A DNA stretch of 7,959 bases, from NCBI GenBank assembly GCA_012798365.1, contig JAAZNH010000296.1, positions 1-7,959 of the forward strand, in the 5' to 3' direction. Positions 5,371 to 7,959 of this stretch are shown here, one piece after another; the stretch's first letter is position 1, and the number at the start of each line of letters is the position of its first letter. The stretch is from Methanomicrobiales archaeon (GTDB taxonomy: Archaea > Halobacteriota > Methanomicrobia > Methanomicrobiales > Methanospirillaceae). A program made the position numbers and the translations under genes. The notes beneath the pieces are model-generated. The model saw only the letters and a list, made by a program, of their open reading frames with translations. It did not search any database and was not told where the DNA came from.

Positions 5371-5568
5371 ATGAAGATCATCCTCCCGGACAAAACAATC
5401 CGCTACCAGAAGGTACCAAATCCCGTCCCGGTCGAAGCCCTCATCCGCGACCTTGGGTTCGATCCCATCGAAGTCCTCGTTGCACGGAACGGCACGCTTG
5501 TCACGGAGGATGCCCTGCTTGAAGAGAGTGACGAGATCAGGATCATCCGGATCGCCCACGGGGGATGA
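5371..5568 (+). CDS. Ubiquitin-like sulfur carrier protein (MoaD/ThiS/SAMP type)
   Basis: The 65-residue protein has the length and pattern of a beta-grasp sulfur carrier: a first beta hairpin (1-14), a helix (about 20-28), the conserved core LVARNGTLVTEDALLEESDE (36-55, the ThiS/MoaD 'NG...L..gDeI' region) and the C-terminal tail HGG ending in Gly64-Gly65. The terminal glycine would be adenylated by an E1-like enzyme (UbaA/MoeB type, not in the window) and charged as a thiocarboxylate. The next gene, five bases away, is a tRNA thiolase, so its most likely role is to supply sulfur for tRNA 2-thiouridine, as TtuB does for TtuA in Thermus and SAMP2 with NcsA in Haloferax. A role in molybdopterin or thiamine synthesis, or in protein conjugation, cannot be excluded. 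Confidence 0.88.
   Translation: MKIILPDKTIRYQKVPNPVPVEALIRDLGFDPIEVLVARNGTLVTEDALLEESDEIRIIRIAHGG
5560..5568 (+). promoter_or_regulatory. Ribosome binding site deciding the thiolase start
   Basis: GGGGGATGA at 5560-5568 resembles the anti-16S consensus GGAGGTGA and ends four bases before the GTG at 5573. It is formed by the Gly-Gly codons and stop codon of the sulfur-carrier gene, so the sequence that encodes the functional tail doubles as the ribosome site of the next gene. Confidence 0.45.
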
Positions 5569-5572
5569 TCGC

Positions 5573-6502
5573 GTGGCCGGTACCGTTTCTTCGACAAAGA
5601 CTCCCCCCTGGTCGCTCTGCACGGAGCCGGCCGTCTTTCACGACAAACGGACCGGCCGTCACCTCTGCCGCGATCATTTCATTTCAGATGTCGAGTCCCG
5701 GGTTGCTGAAACCATCCGGGGCCGCAGGCTCATTGTGCCGGGCGATCATGTTGTGATCGCGCTGAGCGGCGGCAAGGACAGTACGGCGCTGCTCATGATC
5801 CTTGCCCGGCTCCTGCCGGCGCTGGAGGGAGTAACGCTCTCGGCTTTCACGATTGATGAAGGGATCCACGGCTACCGCGAGGACACGATCCGGTCCGCGG
5901 ATGAGCTGGTGAAGAAATACCGGCTTACCCATACCATGATCTCGTTTCCGGATCTTTTTGGCGGGACACTTGATGTGTTTCTCGAAGGACGCGAGCCGGA
6001 GGCCTGCAGCATCTGCGGGATCCTGCGCCGGAAAGCGCTGAATGTGGGCGCGGAGCGGGCCGGCGCAACGAAACTTGCGACCGGTCACAACCTCGATGAC
6101 GAAGCACAGTCGGTCTTCATGAACGTACTCCGCGGTGACCTGCCGCGCCTCCTGCGGGACTCCGGCAGCGACTCGCAGGGCCGGTTCATCCCGCGGATCA
6201 AACCCCTGATGTTCATTTCCGAAAAGGAGATTGCGGTTTACCTGATGCTGCACGGGGCATGGGCCGATCTGCCGGAATGCCCGTATGCCGTCCACGCGCT
6301 CCGGGGCGAAGTGCGGCGGATGCTTGCGGTGCTTGAATCAAAACACCCGGGCACGATGCTGCATCTCATGGAGAGCCGTGCGCAGATCGAAGCGCACTGT
6401 GACGGGTCACTGGTGGCGGAACCGATGCGGCACTGTGCCGAATGCGGCGATCCCTGCAGCGGCGAGATCTGCCAGCTCTGCAATCTGAAAAAAACCTTGT
6501 GA
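5573..6502 (+). CDS. ncsA: tRNA 2-thiolation PP-loop enzyme, NcsA/TtuA (TtcA/CTU1) family
   Basis: This enzyme activates tRNA uridine with ATP and replaces an oxygen with sulfur (U34 in NcsA/Ctu1, U54 in TtuA). In the 309-residue product the PP-loop SGGKDS is at 65-70 and GHNLDDEAQ at 171-179. C145 and C148 (CSICG) with C236 (ECPYA) match the three cysteines that hold the catalytic [4Fe-4S] cluster in TtuA. The C-terminal zinc ribbon C288, C291, C300, C303 is intact. The N-terminal zinc finger, normally C-x2-C...C-x2-H, reads W13-x2-C16...C32-x2-H35: the first ligand is Trp (TGG at 5609-5611). The GTG start at 5573 is chosen because it follows a good ribosome site and no in-frame ATG exists outside the upstream gene. 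It is co-transcribed with the sulfur carrier. U34 versus U54 specificity cannot be settled here. Confidence 0.9.
   Translation: MAGTVSSTKTPPWSLCTEPAVFHDKRTGRHLCRDHFISDVESRVAETIRGRRLIVPGDHVVIALSGGKDSTALLMILARLLPALEGVTLSAFTIDEGIHGYREDTIRSADELVKKYRLTHTMISFPDLFGGTLDVFLEGREPEACSICGILRRKALNVGAERAGATKLATGHNLDDEAQSVFMNVLRGDLPRLLRDSGSDSQGRFIPRIKPLMFISEKEIAVYLMLHGAWADLPECPYAVHALRGEVRRMLAVLESKHPGTMLHLMESRAQIEAHCDGSLVAEPMRHCAECGDPCSGEICQLCNLKKTL
6488..6494 (-). terminator. T-run downstream of fdhD
   Basis: The minus strand has seven T at 6488-6494, 14 bases beyond the fdhD stop and inside the 3' end of the convergent thiolase gene. A small CCGG-based inverted repeat lies just before it. As archaeal terminators are mainly T-runs, this is a plausible fdhD terminator. 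Confidence 0.35.
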
Positions 6503-6508
6503 ACCGGG

Positions 6509-7273
6509 TTACCGGGCCGGGGCCGCGCCGGCGATGCGTTCCGCGTGTGAATAAACCACCATCTTCGTGCCGCGGACAAAGCCGACAACCGTGAGCCCGG
6601 TCTTGTGCGCTGTCTCGACCGCGAGCGTTGTTGTTGCGCCCCGCGAAACGATGATGGGAATACCCGCGATGAGGCACTTACGGACCATCTCGGACGAGAT
6701 GCGGCCGGAGACAATGACATACGTCCGTTTCAGATCGATCCCGTTTCGCAGCGCATGGCCGATGACCCGGTCAAGGGCATTGTGCCGGCCGATGTCTTCG
6801 GATACTTTCAGGATCTTCTCGCCATCCAGCAGCGCCACAATGTGAATGCCCCCGGTGGTCACGTGCAGCTCGGAGTTTAAGACCGCTTTTACCATGGCCC
6901 GGATGGCCCCGGTCGTGATCGTGTAATCCGACTGGATCTTCGGGAGCTTTTCCGTATCGATATAGGATGTGCTCCCGCCGCAGCCGGAGAGGATGGTCTT
7001 TTTGGGGCCAAGCACCTTGAAGAGGTTCTTTGTGATGACACTCATCCGGTTCTTCTCGATCCGGATCGATTCGATCTCATCGGGGCTTTTGATGATCTGT
7101 TCGGTAAAGAGCCAGCCGGTCACAAAATCTTCAAGATCCGCCGGGCTCATCTGTGCGGTCATCGCGTGCCGGCCGTTGATGAAGAGGGCCATCGGGACCT
7201 CGTCGATCACTTCATGGAGGTCTTCGCGGGCGGTCTCGCCATCGATTTTGATGCAGGGGAGTTTTTTGTACAT
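6509..7273 (-). CDS. fdhD: Formate dehydrogenase accessory sulfurtransferase FdhD
   Basis: FdhD passes sulfur from a cysteine desulfurase to the molybdenum or tungsten bis-pterin cofactor of formate dehydrogenase, a step needed for activity. The 254-residue protein has the family landmarks: EVPMALFING (25-34), the LEDFVTGWLF stretch (47-56), the sulfur-binding loop SGCGGS (96-101), TTGGIHIVALL (139-149), SEDIGRHNALDRVIG (158-172), VSGRISSEM (188-196) and SRGATTTLAVE (210-220). The loop has one cysteine, C98; the second position of the E. coli CxxC pair is Ser101. In E. coli the first cysteine is the one I recall as essential. It follows larE by 24 bases and likely shares its promoter, which lies outside the window. 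No fdhA/fdhB is in view. The gene implies a formate-using methanogen. Length and start are normal. Confidence 0.95.
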   Translation of the reverse strand: MYKKLPCIKIDGETAREDLHEVIDEVPMALFINGRHAMTAQMSPADLEDFVTGWLFTEQIIKSPDEIESIRIEKNRMSVITKNLFKVLGPKKTILSGCGGSTSYIDTEKLPKIQSDYTITTGAIRAMVKAVLNSELHVTTGGIHIVALLDGEKILKVSEDIGRHNALDRVIGHALRNGIDLKRTYVIVSGRISSEMVRKCLIAGIPIIVSRGATTTLAVETAHKTGLTVVGFVRGTKMVVYSHAERIAGAAPAR

Positions 7274-7297
7274 GGTGGTATCCGTGGCAGGGCCGCA

Positions 7298-7959
7298 TCA
7301 TGGGTGGAGAATTTCGTCCATGCTGCCAGTGCGGTACCCTTCAAGATCGAGCGTCGTGTAGGCAATATCGAGCGACCGGAATTTTACCGTGATCTCGAAC
7401 TGGTGCTTAAGGATCTTCTCCCAATCCTCCTTATTCACTTCGATACGCGCAAGATTCCCATGCAGGCGCACACGGAGCTGGCCGATGCCCAGTGTTGCAA
7501 GGAACGTTTCGGCCTCCTCGACCGTGTGAAGTTTTGTCATCGTGATAGTCTCGCCGTACGGGATGCGGGAGACAAGGCAGGCTGCGGAAGGTTTTGACCA
7601 GGTCCTGAGGCTGAGCAGTTTTGCGATCTCGCGGACATCCGCCTTGTCGATCCCCGCCTCAACCAGGGGATGGACGATCCCTTCTTCATCCGCAGCGCGG
7701 AGGCCGGGCCGGTGTTCTCCGGTGTCCGAGACATTGGCCCCGTCAGCCATGCAGGTAAGGCCGGTCCCGTCCGCGTAGGTTCTCAGCCGGGCGGCAAAGT
7801 CTTTTTTACAGATATAGCAGCGATCGACCGGGTTTTTGCAGAAGTCCGCGTGGTCCAGGAGGGGAGCCTCGATGATATCGAGCCAGAGGCCGAGTTCCCC
7901 GGCAAGGGCCTGCGCCTCCCTGACTGCAGATCGCGGCACGACCGGGCTGTCGATGAGGA
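7298..7959 (-). CDS. larE: LarE-family ATP-dependent sulfur transferase (5' end cut by the window)
   Basis: The visible 220 codons run open to the window edge, and the residues just inside it (LIDSPVVPRSAV) match the LarE region after the PP-loop, so the N-terminal SGGVDS part lies outside. LarE gives sulfur to pyridinium dicarboxylate mononucleotide in making the nickel-pincer cofactor of lactate racemase. Recognisable blocks are NPVDRCYICKKDF (codons on about 7797-7835), ADGANVSDTGEHRPGLRAA, and AACLVSRIPYGE, whose Cys (codon 7577-7579) corresponds to the sacrificial Cys176 of Lactobacillus plantarum LarE. The additional CxxC in RCYIC suggests the cluster-binding form of LarE, with three cysteines holding a [4Fe-4S] cluster, as I recall for thermophile and methanogen homologues; this is inference. 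LarB and LarC are not visible. It precedes fdhD in the same operon. The GTG at 7939 is not the true start. Confidence 0.88.
   Translation of the reverse strand, partial: LIDSPVVPRSAVREAQALAGELGLWLDIIEAPLLDHADFCKNPVDRCYICKKDFAARLRTYADGTGLTCMADGANVSDTGEHRPGLRAADEEGIVHPLVEAGIDKADVREIAKLLSLRTWSKPSAACLVSRIPYGETITMTKLHTVEEAETFLATLGIGQLRVRLHGNLARIEVNKEDWEKILKHQFEITVKFRSLDIAYTTLDLEGYRTGSMDEILHP

Noticed and set aside
5108..5374. An 88-codon plus-strand frame beginning MVKVTINYQFFGN
   Set aside because: It runs through a GC-rich hairpin giving a poly-Gly stretch, overlaps the sulfur-carrier start and promoter, and resembles no family.
5453..5572. A thiolase start inside the sulfur-carrier gene
   Set aside because: The extra residues come from another frame of a well-supported gene and have no family match; GTG 5573 has a good ribosome site.
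5565..5608. Frameshift in the six-C run (5603-5608), joining an ATG at 5565 (ATGA overlap with the carrier stop) to the thiolase frame
   Set aside because: The overlap is attractive, but the GTG start already gives an uninterrupted protein, and the shift would not restore the missing zinc-ligand cysteine.

Overview
The window looks like part of the chromosome of a methanogenic archaeon, most likely a Methanomicrobiales (Methanoregula-like) organism. This is an inference from gene content (FdhD, archaeal-type NcsA/TtuA thiolase with a GG-tailed ubiquitin-like protein, LarE, NadA, an Rsm22-type protein), GC-rich codon use, and short-leader or leaderless starts with TATA-like boxes about 30 bases upstream. 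No database search was possible, so the order-level assignment is moderate confidence. I see no mobile element, CRISPR array, tRNA or rRNA.

Layout: (1) 73-1431, minus strand: an Rsm22/METTL17-type methyltransferase-fold protein with candidate iron-sulfur cysteines and a T-rich terminator. (2) 1432-2055: a long AT-tract and pyrimidine-rich intergenic region, with a palindrome and a 10-bp stem-loop just ahead of the next gene. (3) 2056-3842, plus strand: a tight three-gene run of an SRAP (HMCES/YedK) abasic-site protein, a QueG-like double [4Fe-4S] protein and a small cysteine-rich zinc-ribbon protein. (4) 3863-4783, minus strand: quinolinate synthase NadA, convergent with the run, with a clear TATA box. 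(5) 4784-5370: a structured intergenic region with a G-quadruplex-capable tract, a terminator-like hairpin and two further hairpins. (6) 5371-6502, plus strand: a 65-residue ubiquitin-like sulfur carrier ending in Gly-Gly, then a PP-loop tRNA thiolase. (7) 6509-7959, minus strand: LarE (truncated by the window edge) then FdhD, convergent with the thiolase.

The common theme is sulfur and Fe-S chemistry. Four adjacent genes at the right end (sulfur carrier, tRNA thiolase, LarE, FdhD) all mobilise or carry sulfur, for tRNA thiolation, for a sulfur-containing cofactor, and for the formate dehydrogenase molybdenum/tungsten cofactor. NadA, the QueG-like protein and the Rsm22-like protein are all predicted to hold Fe-S clusters. 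None of these families is new. The most unusual points are the apparent loss of one zinc ligand in the thiolase, the QueG-like protein and zinc-ribbon protein travelling with an SRAP gene, and the structured DNA between nadA and the sulfur-carrier gene.
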